Shown in pieces: positions 49,719 through 58,283 of a stretch of 64,000 nucleotides of DNA. Made by a program: the position numbers and the translations under genes. Every line of letters begins with the position of its first letter. Within the stretch, counting starts at the first letter, position 1. Source of the stretch: Maribacter aquimaris (GTDB lineage: Bacteria > Bacteroidota > Bacteroidia > Flavobacteriales > Flavobacteriaceae); NCBI RefSeq assembly GCF_014596745.1, contig NZ_JABTCF010000001.1:496001-560000 (forward strand), read 5' to 3'. The notes below the pieces were generated by a model. The model had not been told where the DNA came from. It worked only from the letters and a program-made list of their open reading frames with translations, and searched no databases.

Positions 49719-50891
49719 TTAGTAATTCCTCCACTTTTTGGTGAGCTCAAAAACATGGTTAAGGATATCCGCCTCTTTTTCATCAAACTCCACTCCCCTA
49801 CGGGCCATCATAACTTTAGCGGCCTCAAAAGCCTTAATCGGCAAGTAGGACGTAAAACCAGAAGCGCCTCCCCAGCTAAAACTAGGTATAAAATTCCTTG
49901 GGAATCCAGGTACATAAATATTGGCGTTAACCCCGATAACCGTTCCTGTATTGAACATGGTATTGATGGCCGTCTTACTATGGTCCCCCATCATCAGTCC
50001 ACAGAATTGCAACCCTGTTTGCTCAAACTTCTCGGTGGCATAGTTCCATAATCGCACTTTGGCATAATTGTTCTTTAGATTGGAGTTATTGGAATCGGCC
50101 CCAATGTTACACCATTCCCCCAAAACGGAATTTCCCAAATACCCTTCATGCCCTTTGCTCGAATATCCGAAGATGACCGAGTTACTTATTTCACCACATA
50201 CCTTACCATGAGGTCCTACAGTAGTGGGTCCGTACATTTTGCCCCCCATTTTAACCACGGCATTGTGACATAGGGCAAACCCCCCACGAATAAGGCTGCC
50301 TTCCCAAATCTCGGCATTCTCCCCTATGTATATGGGTCCCTCCGTAGCATTCAAAATACTGTATTCCACATTGGCGCCTTCCTCAAGGAAAATATTCTCA
50401 GGATGTATTACACTATTCGTTTCAGATATGGGCTCTGAGGTTCTTCCCTCAGTAAGAAAATCAAAATCCGCCTGTAGTGCCTCACCATTTTTGGAAAAAA
50501 TATCCCACGTATGCTCAATACGTATGACTTCCCCTTCGAACGATATTTGTTCAAATGTGGAGAAATCAACTTCCTGGCCCTCCAATGAAAAGAAAGCTAT
50601 TATATCTTCTCCCTGAAAAACAGCCTGGTTTTCTTTAAGTGACTTAATTTGGTCTACTAATTCCTTGGTTGGCAAAAAGGAGGAGTTGATCAACACATTC
50701 CTGTCCAACTCTACCATAGGATATTTTCCTGACAGATAATCCTCTGTGATTGTCGTAGTGGTCGTGTTGAGATATTTTTCCCATTTTTCACGTATGGTAA
50801 GAATGCCAACACGTATATCGGCTACAGGTCGTGTGAAAGTAAAGGGCAACAAGGAATCCCTTGAAGGCCCATCAAAAAGGATATAATTCAT
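49719..50891 (-). CDS. GlmU-like sugar nucleotidyltransferase family protein
   Basis: The 390-residue protein begins YILFDGPSRDSLLPFTFTRP, typical of the GlmU-related family of Bacteroidota. It has a nucleotidyltransferase-like N-terminal part and a C-terminal left-handed beta-helix with hexapeptide repeats (NAEIWEGSLIRGGFALCHNA, KMGGKMYGPTTVGPHG). The usual LxxGxGTRM pyrophosphorylase motif of GlmU is not present, so activity on UDP-GlcNAc is not assured. It stands in one direction behind rpmE, whose terminator separates them. Confidence 0.87.
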   Translation of the reverse strand: MNYILFDGPSRDSLLPFTFTRPVADIRVGILTIREKWEKYLNTTTTTITEDYLSGKYPMVELDRNVLINSSFLPTKELVDQIKSLKENQAVFQGEDIIAFFSLEGQEVDFSTFEQISFEGEVIRIEHTWDIFSKNGEALQADFDFLTEGRTSEPISETNSVIHPENIFLEEGANVEYSILNATEGPIYIGENAEIWEGSLIRGGFALCHNAVVKMGGKMYGPTTVGPHGKVCGEISNSVIFGYSSKGHEGYLGNSVLGEWCNIGADSNNSNLKNNYAKVRLWNYATEKFEQTGLQFCGLMMGDHSKTAINTMFNTGTVIGVNANIYVPGFPRNFIPSFSWGGASGFTSYLPIKAFEAAKVMMARRGVEFDEKEADILNHVFELTKKWRNY

Positions 50892-50917
50892 AAATTGAAT
50901 TTTGCTTAAAACAAATA

Positions 50918-50946
50918 GCGCCCTCGATACTAACTATCGAGGGCGC
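50918..50946 (-). terminator. Terminator behind rpmE
   Basis: GCGCCCTCGATA (50918-50929) and TATCGAGGGCGC (50935-50946) pair perfectly over 12 bases with a CTAAC loop. The coding strand continues with TATTTGTTTT. Confidence 0.9.
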
Positions 50947-50974
50947 ATGTTTATTGTTGAATAGTGTACTTATT

Positions 50975-51247
50975 CTATTCTTCTTCTTTTTTATCCGCTT
51001 TTTGGAATTTCTTGTACTTGTTCTTGAATTTATCAATTCGACCTGCTGTATCCAAGAATTTAGCCTTACCTGTATAGAAAGGGTGTGATGTCCTAGAGAT
51101 TTCCAATTTCACTAAAGGATATTCAACACCTTCAACCTCTAAAGTTTCTTTGGTGTTTGCAGTTGACTTTGTTAAAAACACTTCTTCATTCGACATGTCT
51201 TTAAAAGCAACTAATCTATAATTTTCAGGGTGTATTCCTTTTTTCAT
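50975..51247 (-). CDS. rpmE: 50S ribosomal protein bL31, type B
   Basis: The 90-residue protein from the ATG at 51247 starts [19 protein letters not shown], then has [24 protein letters not shown] (ends SHPFYTG and AGRID) and a lysine-rich tail. It lacks the CxxC zinc pairs of zinc-type L31, so it is the zinc-free type B. A longer frame to 51289 adds 14 residues unlike the family and is rejected. It has its own promoter and terminator. Confidence 0.96.
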   Translation of the reverse strand: MKKGIHPENYRLVAFKDMSNEEVFLTKSTANTKETLEVEGVEYPLVKLEISRTSHPFYTGKAKFLDTAGRIDKFKNKYKKFQKADKKEEE

Positions 51248-51299
51248 TTTTTTAAAATCTTTATAACGCCCATTCCGACAGGCATGCATTTTAAGGCTG

Positions 51300-51307
51300 C
51301 AAATTTA
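51300..51307 (-). promoter_or_regulatory. -7 box for rpmE
   Basis: The minus strand reads TAAATTTG followed by C, a match to TAnnTTTG, about 53 bases before the ATG at 51247. Confidence 0.6.
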
Positions 51308-51433
51308 CATTTTTTTATCTAAAACACAATTAATTGTTCAAAAAAGAAAAAATAAATATTCGTACCTTTCGGTGTAACATAAACTACAATTAGCCAACTA
51401 ATATACCAAACCAATTAAATCTTAGATATAAAT

Positions 51434-51955
51434 ATGGAACAAAACGAACCAAAAACAGGGAAATTCGCATTAAATTTTGGCGTGCTACTTGGTGTAGTCA
51501 GCGTTGTATTCGGACTTATGCTATTTTCAATGGATATGCATTACGACCAAGGATGGGCGATTCGTGGAATTAGCTTGGTATTGACCGTGGCCGCCATATT
51601 TTTGGGCATATTCCAATTCAAAAAGGCCAATGGAGGATACCTGACCCTATCAGAAGCCTTGAAAATCGGAACAGGAATCGCCTTGATTGCCGGAATTATA
51701 GGTTTGATCTATTTCTATTTACTGTCCAATGTCATAGAACCTGGCTATATGGACAAGATGTATGAAATAGGCAAAGTGCAGGCTATGGTGGACAATCCAA
51801 ATCTTACTGAAGAACAAATTGACCAAGGAATAGAAATGCAAAAAGGTTTCGCATGGCTAACCTATCCGTTCATACTAATCATGAATATTATTATCGGATT
51901 GGTATTGGGACTTATCTCTGGACTTATTTTGAAAAAACAAAAACCAGCGTATTAA
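51434..51955 (+). CDS. DUF4199 family membrane protein
   Basis: The 173-residue protein has four membrane segments (about 12-30, 40-58, 75-95 and 140-166), a soluble loop between the third and fourth with MYEIGKVQAMVDNPNLTEEQ, and a lysine-rich C-terminal end. It fits DUF4199, a Bacteroidota family of unknown function that is often encoded just upstream of a glycosyltransferase family 2 gene, as it is here. Its own promoter and the 118-base gap make strict co-transcription uncertain. Confidence 0.86.
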   Translation: MEQNEPKTGKFALNFGVLLGVVSVVFGLMLFSMDMHYDQGWAIRGISLVLTVAAIFLGIFQFKKANGGYLTLSEALKIGTGIALIAGIIGLIYFYLLSNVIEPGYMDKMYEIGKVQAMVDNPNLTEEQIDQGIEMQKGFAWLTYPFILIMNIIIGLVLGLISGLILKKQKPAY

Positions 51956-52043
51956 CAAACACTTTCAAACTTTTGAAATCAATCAAAAAACATCCTTTTT
52001 CGCTTCTGATCAAAAAGTTTAATCGTGTTAAATGTCAAAATTG

Positions 52044-52051
52044 TACTTTTG
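52044..52051 (+). promoter_or_regulatory. -7 box for the glycosyltransferase operon
   Basis: TACTTTTG matches TAnnTTTG, 22 bases before the ATG at 52074, so the glycosyltransferase-mutase-ABC run can be transcribed separately from the DUF4199 gene. Confidence 0.55.
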
Positions 52052-52073
52052 AAAAGAATTTCAGAAGTTTTCA

Positions 52074-53048
52074 ATGAACCTATCTGTAGTAATACCATTA
52101 CTGAACGAAGAAGAGTCCTTAAACGAACTGCACGATTGGATTGTAGCTGTTATGCAATCCAATCGTTTTTTATATGAAATCATCTTTATAGATGATGGCA
52201 GTACCGATGGTTCGTGGAACATTATTTCCCTTCTTTCCGCCAAAAACGAAAATGTCAAAGGCATCCGTTTCAGCAAAAATTTCGGCAAGTCACAAGCCTT
52301 GCATGCCGGCTTCAAAGCGGCACAAGGTGATGTGGTCATTACCATGGATGCCGACCTACAGGATAACCCTGAGGAAATTCCCGAATTATTCGACCTAATT
52401 CAGAACAAGGGGTACGACCTTGTATCCGGATGGAAGAAAAAACGATACGACTCGGTCATAACCAAGAACATTCCCTCTAAATTATTCAATTGGGCAGCCC
52501 GTAAAACTTCCGGGGTCAAATTAAACGATTTCAATTGTGGATTAAAAGCTTACAAAAAGGCAGTAATCAAGACTATTGAAGTTCGTGGTGAAATGCACCG
52601 CTATATACCCGTTCTTGCCAAAAGTGCCGGATTCACCAATATCGGCGAAAAGATAGTACAACATCAGGCCCGTAAATACGGTAAAACCAAATTCGGTATG
52701 GAACGTTTCATCAATGGTTTTTTAGATTTGATCACCATTTGGTTTGTTTCCAAATTCGGAAGGAGACCCATGCACCTTTTTGGCGCCCTTGGCGTGTTGA
52801 TGTTCATCATAGGCTTCGGATTTGCCATTTTCCTAGGTATTGACAAACTGTTTATAAATCCTACCGCCCGATTAATAACCGATCGACCTGAGTTCTTTAT
52901 TTCATTGACTTCTATGATCATCGGGACACAACTGTTCCTTGCGGGGTTCTTGGGTGAAATCATGGTACGATCCAGAAAAGACGAAAAACGATATAATATA
53001 TTGGAGGAATTGAATCTTGCCCAAGAAAAAGAGCAATTTTCTTCGTAA
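52074..53048 (+). CDS. Family 2 glycosyltransferase, polyprenyl-phosphate type
   Basis: The 324-residue protein has a GT-A catalytic domain with VVIPLLNEEESL, IDDGSTDGSW and the metal-binding DADLQDNPEE, followed by two C-terminal membrane segments (about 225-250 and 280-305). This matches the DPM1/GtrB/ArnC-like enzymes that move a sugar onto undecaprenyl phosphate on the cytosolic face of the membrane. The sugar is not known. The next genes encode a phosphosugar mutase and an ABC exporter, which fits supply and export of a glycolipid. Confidence 0.93.
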   Translation: MNLSVVIPLLNEEESLNELHDWIVAVMQSNRFLYEIIFIDDGSTDGSWNIISLLSAKNENVKGIRFSKNFGKSQALHAGFKAAQGDVVITMDADLQDNPEEIPELFDLIQNKGYDLVSGWKKKRYDSVITKNIPSKLFNWAARKTSGVKLNDFNCGLKAYKKAVIKTIEVRGEMHRYIPVLAKSAGFTNIGEKIVQHQARKYGKTKFGMERFINGFLDLITIWFVSKFGRRPMHLFGALGVLMFIIGFGFAIFLGIDKLFINPTARLITDRPEFFISLTSMIIGTQLFLAGFLGEIMVRSRKDEKRYNILEELNLAQEKEQFSS

Positions 53049-53072
53049 ATTAACCTATAAAATAAAAAGTAC

Positions 53073-54782
53073 ATGGATTCTATTTTAAACGCTGCCAAAA
53101 GCTGGCTTTCAGATTTTTTCGACGCTGATGTCAAAACTGAGATTCAACAACTAATCGACAATGATCCCGAGGGACTAAAAGACCGGTTTTACAAGAACAT
53201 GGAATTTGGGACGGGTGGTATGCGCGGTATTATGGGTGTTGGAACCAACAGGATCAACAAATATACCTTGGGAAAAAGCACCCAGGGACTTAGTAACTAC
53301 CTGAAAAAGAGTTATCCAACGGAAGAAATCAAGGTGGTGATCGCATATGATTGTCGTCATAACAGTGATACGTTGGCTAAAACGGTTGCCGATGTGCTAT
53401 CGGCCAATGGCATCAAGGTTTATCTTTTCTCTGAATTAAGAACCACACCCGAATTATCATTTTCGGTAAGACACCTCAATTGCCATGCGGGAATCGTTTT
53501 GACGGCTTCCCACAATCCACCGGAATATAATGGCTATAAAGTCTATTGGACCGATGGAGGACAAATAGTACCACCACAGGATGGGGAAATCATTGGTGAG
53601 ATCGATAAACTGGCTTACGAGAATATCAACTTCAATGCCAATGAAGATTTAATCGAATATATCGATAAGGATGTTGACGAGGCCTTTATGACGGCATCGG
53701 TTGCCAATGGTAGTTTCAATGCCAAAGGAAAGGATGATTTCAAGATTGTTTTTACCTCATTACACGGTACATCGATCACAGCGATTCCCGAAGTTTTGAA
53801 GAGAGCTGGTTATAACAATGTAACCATCATTGAAGAACAGGCAAAACCCGATGGGAATTTCCCAACCGTTAAATCCCCTAACCCAGAGGAACCTGAAGCC
53901 TTATCCATCGCAATCAAGAAAGCTGTGGAAATTGGGGCCGATATGGTTATCGGGACAGATCCGGATAGTGATCGATTGGGAATTGCCGTTAGAAACCTTA
54001 AAGGGGAAATGGAATTACTCAATGGTAACCAGACCATGGTAATGATGACCAAATTCTTATTGCAGAAACGCAAGGAAAAAGGGATGCAAGGCAATGAATT
54101 CATAGCGTCCACTATCGTATCCACACCGATGATGAATGCCTTGGCCGAAGCCTATGGTGTAGAATACAAAATAGTATTGACCGGCTTTAAATGGATTGCC
54201 AAAATGATCAAGGATTTCCCGGAATTGCATTTTGTCGGCGGTGGCGAGGAAAGTTTCGGATTTATGGTAGGTGATTTTGTACGGGACAAGGATGCTGTTA
54301 CCGCTACCCTATTGGCCTGTGAAATTGCGGCGGATGCCAAAGCAAAGGGAAGTTCGTTTTACAAGGAATTGATCCAATGTTATGTGGATTATGGTTTTTA
54401 TAAGGAAAAATTGATTTCAATGACCAAAAAAGGAATCAGTGGTGCCGAGGAAATAAAACAAATGATGGTCGATTACAGGGAGAACCCAATCAAGGAGATC
54501 GATGGTTCCAAAGTTGAATGGGTACACGATTACGATAGCTCAGTAGCTAAAAATATGATTACCGGAAAAACGGAAACTATTGAAATCCCAAAATCGAATG
54601 TATTGATCTACACTACCGAAAATGGGACACGAATGGCCGCAAGACCAAGTGGAACGGAACCAAAAATCAAATTTTATTTCAGCATAAATTCAAAACTCGA
54701 CACGGTCGATAATTTCGAGAAAGTTCAAAAAGAACTCGATTCGAAACTCGATCGGATTGTAAGTGAATTGAAACTCGGTTAA
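53073..54782 (+). CDS. Phosphoglucomutase/phosphomannomutase
   Basis: The 569-residue protein has the four alpha-D-phosphohexomutase domains: the active serine S146 in TASHNPPEYNGYKVYW, the metal loop DPDSDRLGIAV, GGGEESFGFMVGDFVRDKD for sugar binding and the C-terminal phosphate loop RPSGTEPKIKFY. The N-terminal FGTGGMRGIMGVG is typical of the longer PgcA-like type. It converts 1- and 6-phosphosugars. The stop overlaps the ATG of the ABC gene by one base. Confidence 0.95.
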   Translation: MDSILNAAKSWLSDFFDADVKTEIQQLIDNDPEGLKDRFYKNMEFGTGGMRGIMGVGTNRINKYTLGKSTQGLSNYLKKSYPTEEIKVVIAYDCRHNSDTLAKTVADVLSANGIKVYLFSELRTTPELSFSVRHLNCHAGIVLTASHNPPEYNGYKVYWTDGGQIVPPQDGEIIGEIDKLAYENINFNANEDLIEYIDKDVDEAFMTASVANGSFNAKGKDDFKIVFTSLHGTSITAIPEVLKRAGYNNVTIIEEQAKPDGNFPTVKSPNPEEPEALSIAIKKAVEIGADMVIGTDPDSDRLGIAVRNLKGEMELLNGNQTMVMMTKFLLQKRKEKGMQGNEFIASTIVSTPMMNALAEAYGVEYKIVLTGFKWIAKMIKDFPELHFVGGGEESFGFMVGDFVRDKDAVTATLLACEIAADAKAKGSSFYKELIQCYVDYGFYKEKLISMTKKGISGAEEIKQMMVDYRENPIKEIDGSKVEWVHDYDSSVAKNMITGKTETIEIPKSNVLIYTTENGTRMAARPSGTEPKIKFYFSINSKLDTVDNFEKVQKELDSKLDRIVSELKLG

Positions 54783-56602
54783 TGGATTATTTTAAAAAAA
54801 TCCTTCGCTTTGCGAAGCCATATAAGAAATACGGATTTCTTAATATATTTTTCAATATCCTTTACGCCTTGTTCAGTGCCTTGTCCTTTGCGGCATTGAT
54901 CCCGATGCTGGATGTGCTTTTCAAACCGGAGAAAAAGGTTCTAAAGGAACCTATATACACTGGAATGGGCCAATTAAAGGATTATCTCCAGGATTATATC
55001 AATTACCGGGTCACGGACTATTCAGGGGATGATCAAATGAAGGGGCTGGTCTTGGTCATAGGACTCGTTTTAATCTTGTTCCTATTAAAGAACTTCTTTA
55101 ATTACGCCGCCATGTATTTTATTACATTTTTGCGTAATGGGGTTTTAAAGGATGTTCGTAACCGCATGTACCAAAAGATAACGGAACTGCCTATTTCTTA
55201 TTATTCGGAAAAACGCAAAGGGGATGTCATCGCCCGTATTACCTCGGATGTATTGGAAATACAGCATTCTTTTCTTTCTATTTTGGAATTGATCGTTCGC
55301 GAACCCTTGACCATTGTGTTCACCATCTTGATTATGTTCGGGATCAGTTCCAAATTAACCATTTTCGTGTTTATTTTCATACCGGTTGCCGGAGCCATTA
55401 TTTCGAGAATCGGCAAATCGTTGAAAAAGAAATCGGATCGCGTCCAAAAAGAACAAGGGGAGTTTTTATCCATTGTAGAGGAAACGCTTGGTGGATTAAG
55501 GGTCATCAAGGCCTTTAATGCCGAATCCCGCTTTTATAAAACATTCAGTACCTCTACCGAACGATTCTTTAAGTTCTCTAACAAGTTATTGAACCGTCAG
55601 AACCTGGCTTCACCAACTGGGGAGTTTTTGGGTATTTTGGTCATTGGTGTCCTATTGTGGTTCGGTGGTAAAATGGTATTGGTGGAAAAGACCCTTGATG
55701 CTTCATCGTTCATCGCTTATATGGGACTTGCCTATAACATTCTAACTCCGGCCAAAGCCATAAGTAAAGCGTCATTCGGGGTCAAAAAAGGGAATGCAGC
55801 CGCGGAACGCGTCCTTCAGGTATTGGAAACTGAAAATCCAATTGTTGACAAAGAGGATGCCATGGAAAAAACAACCTTCGACAATAACATTGCCCTTGAA
55901 AACATCTCCTTTAAATACGAAGATGAGTATGTATTAAAAGACTTTGATTTGAACATACCCAAGGGGAATACTGTTGCCTTGGTTGGTCAATCAGGAAGTG
56001 GAAAAAGTACCATTGCCAATTTAGTGACCCGATTTTATGACGTCAACAATGGGGCCATTAGTATTGATGGTACGAACATCAAGGATATCAGCAAAAAATC
56101 GCTGCGTAACTTGATGGGATTGGTTACGCAAGACTCTATCCTGTTCAATGATACCGTTGGCAACAATATTGGTATGGGCAAGGAAAATGCCACCGATGAT
56201 GAGATCATCGAAGCCGCGAAGATTGCCAATGCCCATGAATTCATAGCATTGCTGCCAAATGGATATGACACCAACATCGGGGATAGCGGCAATAAATTAA
56301 GTGGTGGCCAAAAACAACGTATCTCCATTGCCAGGGCGGTTCTTAAAAATCCACCGATAATGATACTCGACGAGGCTACCTCAGCCTTGGACACCGAAAG
56401 TGAGCGATTGGTACAGGATGCCTTGGAAAAAATGATGTTGCACAGAACCTCTATTGTTATCGCACACCGATTATCCACAATTCAAAAAGCGGATTCCATC
56501 GTTGTTCTCCAGAAAGGCAAAATCGTTGAACAAGGCACACACAACGAACTTTTGGCCAAAAATGGGGTCTACAGGAAACTGGTGGAGATGCAATCTTTAT
56601 AA
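54782..56602 (+). CDS. ABC exporter, MsbA-like (fused membrane and ATPase domains)
   Basis: The 606-residue protein has six membrane helices (about 20-330) and an ATPase domain with Walker A VGQSGSGKST, the signature LSGGQKQRI, Walker B IMILDEATSALD and the H-loop AHRLS. Fused exporters of this type dimerise and flip lipids or export drugs or peptides. Its place behind a polyprenyl-phosphate glycosyltransferase gene and a phosphosugar mutase gene, with a one-base overlap, favours a lipid or glycolipid substrate. Confidence 0.93.
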   Translation: MDYFKKILRFAKPYKKYGFLNIFFNILYALFSALSFAALIPMLDVLFKPEKKVLKEPIYTGMGQLKDYLQDYINYRVTDYSGDDQMKGLVLVIGLVLILFLLKNFFNYAAMYFITFLRNGVLKDVRNRMYQKITELPISYYSEKRKGDVIARITSDVLEIQHSFLSILELIVREPLTIVFTILIMFGISSKLTIFVFIFIPVAGAIISRIGKSLKKKSDRVQKEQGEFLSIVEETLGGLRVIKAFNAESRFYKTFSTSTERFFKFSNKLLNRQNLASPTGEFLGILVIGVLLWFGGKMVLVEKTLDASSFIAYMGLAYNILTPAKAISKASFGVKKGNAAAERVLQVLETENPIVDKEDAMEKTTFDNNIALENISFKYEDEYVLKDFDLNIPKGNTVALVGQSGSGKSTIANLVTRFYDVNNGAISIDGTNIKDISKKSLRNLMGLVTQDSILFNDTVGNNIGMGKENATDDEIIEAAKIANAHEFIALLPNGYDTNIGDSGNKLSGGQKQRISIARAVLKNPPIMILDEATSALDTESERLVQDALEKMMLHRTSIVIAHRLSTIQKADSIVVLQKGKIVEQGTHNELLAKNGVYRKLVEMQSL

Positions 56603-56621
56603 AACATAATACCACGCATTA

Positions 56622-56645
56622 AACCTTTTGTCCTAGAATAGGTCT
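56622..56645 (+). promoter_or_regulatory. Candidate ECF-type promoter for the second sigma operon
   Basis: AACC (56622-56625) is followed after 16 bases by GTCT (56642-56645). This has the same shape as the element before the sigma gene at 28302, with the -10 element 25 bases before the TTG start of the sigma gene at 56670. Confidence 0.5.
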
Positions 56646-56669
56646 TAGTTTAAACTTAAGTGCTGTAAT

Positions 56670-57212
56670 TTGATAGCCGAAGAGACATTACTAAACGAGT
56701 TGAGACGTCCAGAAACCCTGGACAAAGCCTTTGAAGTGTTGGTCAACACCTACAAAGAACGCCTCTATTGGCATATACGAAGAATCGTCTTAAACCATGA
56801 TGATAGTGACGATGTTCTTCAGAACACCTTCATCAAAGTCTATAAAAACATCAACGGCTTCAAAGGGGAAAGTCAATTGTATTCATGGATGTACCGTATT
56901 GCCACCAATGAATCCCTGACCTTTCTGAAGAAAAAATCCAACAAGATGGGGATTTCCGATGCAGAGCTTCAAGACAGAATGGTATCCAATTTACAAGCTG
57001 ATGTCTATTTTGATGGGGATGAGATACAAATAAAACTTCAAGAGGCTATTGCCCGTTTACCAGAAAAACAAAAATTGGTATTCAACATGAAGTATTTTCA
57101 GGAAATGAAATACGAGGAAATCTCAGGAATATTACATACTTCGGTGGGCGGTTTAAAAGCATCCTATCATTTGGCGGTTAAAAAATTGGAAGCTTTTTTA
57201 AAAGAGGATTAA
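56670..57212 (+). CDS. ECF-type RNA polymerase sigma factor (second in the window)
   Basis: The 180-residue protein has sigma region 2 (YKERLYWHIRRIVLNHDDSD, DVLQNTFIKVYKNINGFKGE, YSWMYRIATNESLTFLKKK) and region 4 (LPEKQKLVFNMKYFQEMKYE, EISGILHTSVGGLKASYHLA), as in ECF factors. The start is TTG at 56670; no ATG lies in frame before region 2. It heads a three-gene run with a membrane protein holding two FKVP repeats and a Spy-like secreted protein. Confidence 0.94.
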   Translation: MIAEETLLNELRRPETLDKAFEVLVNTYKERLYWHIRRIVLNHDDSDDVLQNTFIKVYKNINGFKGESQLYSWMYRIATNESLTFLKKKSNKMGISDAELQDRMVSNLQADVYFDGDEIQIKLQEAIARLPEKQKLVFNMKYFQEMKYEEISGILHTSVGGLKASYHLAVKKLEAFLKED

Positions 57213-57245
57213 ACCTTTTAAGGTATTGAAAGTCAAAGAATAGAA

Positions 57246-57776
57246 ATGAAAAAGACAAACAACAAAAAGGATTTTAAAGTCCCCGAAGGTTACTTCGAAG
57301 GATTTACTGATAAGCTAATGGAACGTGTTTCAACTTCCAACGCCGATCAGCAGAACCTTATGTTGCCTAAATCAGACGGTTTCAAAGTACCCGACGCCTA
57401 TTTTGAAGGACTGCATTCAAAAATACAAGCAAAATTGGAAGGGGAAGAAACCAAGGTCATCCCACTCAATCCTTGGCACAAACACCTGTATTACGCAGCT
57501 GCATCAGTGGCAATCGTAGTTCTCCTTACAATTGCAATACAGTTCAACCAATCACCAGAACTAACTTTTGAGAGTTTGGCCAATGCTGATATCGAGGATT
57601 ATTTTGAACAGACGGATCTAGGGTTTTCAACCTATGAGATCGCAGAAGTAATCCCTATTGATGACCTTGAAGTTTCCGATATTCTGGAATATCAGTTTAA
57701 GGATGAAAACATCATCGATTATTTGGATGATGATATTGATAATATTGAAGAATTAAATCTATTGGATAATGATTAA
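57246..57776 (+). CDS. Single-pass membrane protein with two FKVP repeats, putative anti-sigma factor
   Basis: The 176-residue protein carries the motif FKVPEGYFEGFTDKLMERV at 10-28 and again FKVPDAYFEGLHSKIQAKL at 46-64, a clear internal repeat. One membrane segment follows (about 82-98), then a very acidic periplasmic C-terminus with many Asp residues. It stands between an ECF sigma gene and a Spy-like gene, the usual place of the anti-sigma factor. No zinc anti-sigma motif is seen. The cytosolic repeats may each contact the sigma factor (inference). Confidence 0.8.
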   Translation: MKKTNNKKDFKVPEGYFEGFTDKLMERVSTSNADQQNLMLPKSDGFKVPDAYFEGLHSKIQAKLEGEETKVIPLNPWHKHLYYAAASVAIVVLLTIAIQFNQSPELTFESLANADIEDYFEQTDLGFSTYEIAEVIPIDDLEVSDILEYQFKDENIIDYLDDDIDNIEELNLLDND

Positions 57777-58224
57777 CTATAAGAACATCACAGTACTCCT
57801 GTTATTGCTGTTCATTACAACATTTACCTTTGGACAGCGTAAACCTGATAAAGAAAAGATACGTACACTCAAAGTGGCGTATCTTACGGAACAACTGGAA
57901 TTCACAACGAGTGAAGCCGAGGCTTTTTGGCCCATTTACAATACCTATCAAGATAAAATGGATGCCTTTAGAAACAAGGAACGTGCCATAATCTATGACA
58001 AAACAAAGGACATGGAATCCCTATCGGAACAAGAGGCGAATACCCTATTGGAAGATTTGCTAGCTTTGGAAAACGAAAAGAGCCAAGAGAACAAACAGTT
58101 TTTAAAAAATATTCAAAAAGTGATTTCCGCTAAGAAAACCTTTTTATTATTGAAAAGTGAAAACGGATTTAAGCGGCACTTATTGAAGCAATACCATCAA
58201 AAAAGGAATGGCGGACAACGATAA
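57769..58224 (+). CDS. Spy/CpxP-like secreted sensor of the ECF sigma system
   Basis: The 151-residue protein has a signal peptide (ending TTFTFGQ) and a helical part with KVAYLTEQLEFTTSEAEAFW and PIYNTYQDKMDAF, the LTxxQ-like repeat style of Spy/CpxP proteins. In flavobacteria such genes often follow ECF sigma and anti-sigma genes and are annotated as sensors of the sigma factor. It is basic at the C-terminus (KRNGGQR), while the membrane partner has an acidic periplasmic tail, which suggests they may bind each other (inference). It overlaps the preceding gene by eight bases. Confidence 0.83.
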   Translation: MINYKNITVLLLLLFITTFTFGQRKPDKEKIRTLKVAYLTEQLEFTTSEAEAFWPIYNTYQDKMDAFRNKERAIIYDKTKDMESLSEQEANTLLEDLLALENEKSQENKQFLKNIQKVISAKKTFLLLKSENGFKRHLLKQYHQKRNGGQR

Positions 58225-58255
58225 TCCTCCATCCTAAACAATTAAGATATATTCC

Positions 58256-58283
58256 AAAATAGGGGCCAAAAGGCCCCTATTTT
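58256..58283. terminator. Bidirectional terminator between the sigma operon and the YCF48-like gene
   Basis: AAAATAGGGGCC (58256-58267) and GGCCCCTATTTT (58272-58283) pair perfectly over 12 bases with an AAAA loop. It includes the TAG stop codon of the minus-strand gene. Confidence 0.9.

Noticed and set aside
51248-51289. Longer N-terminus for bL31
   Set aside because: The family starts MKKGIHP; the 14 extra codons overlap the leader behind the promoter box.
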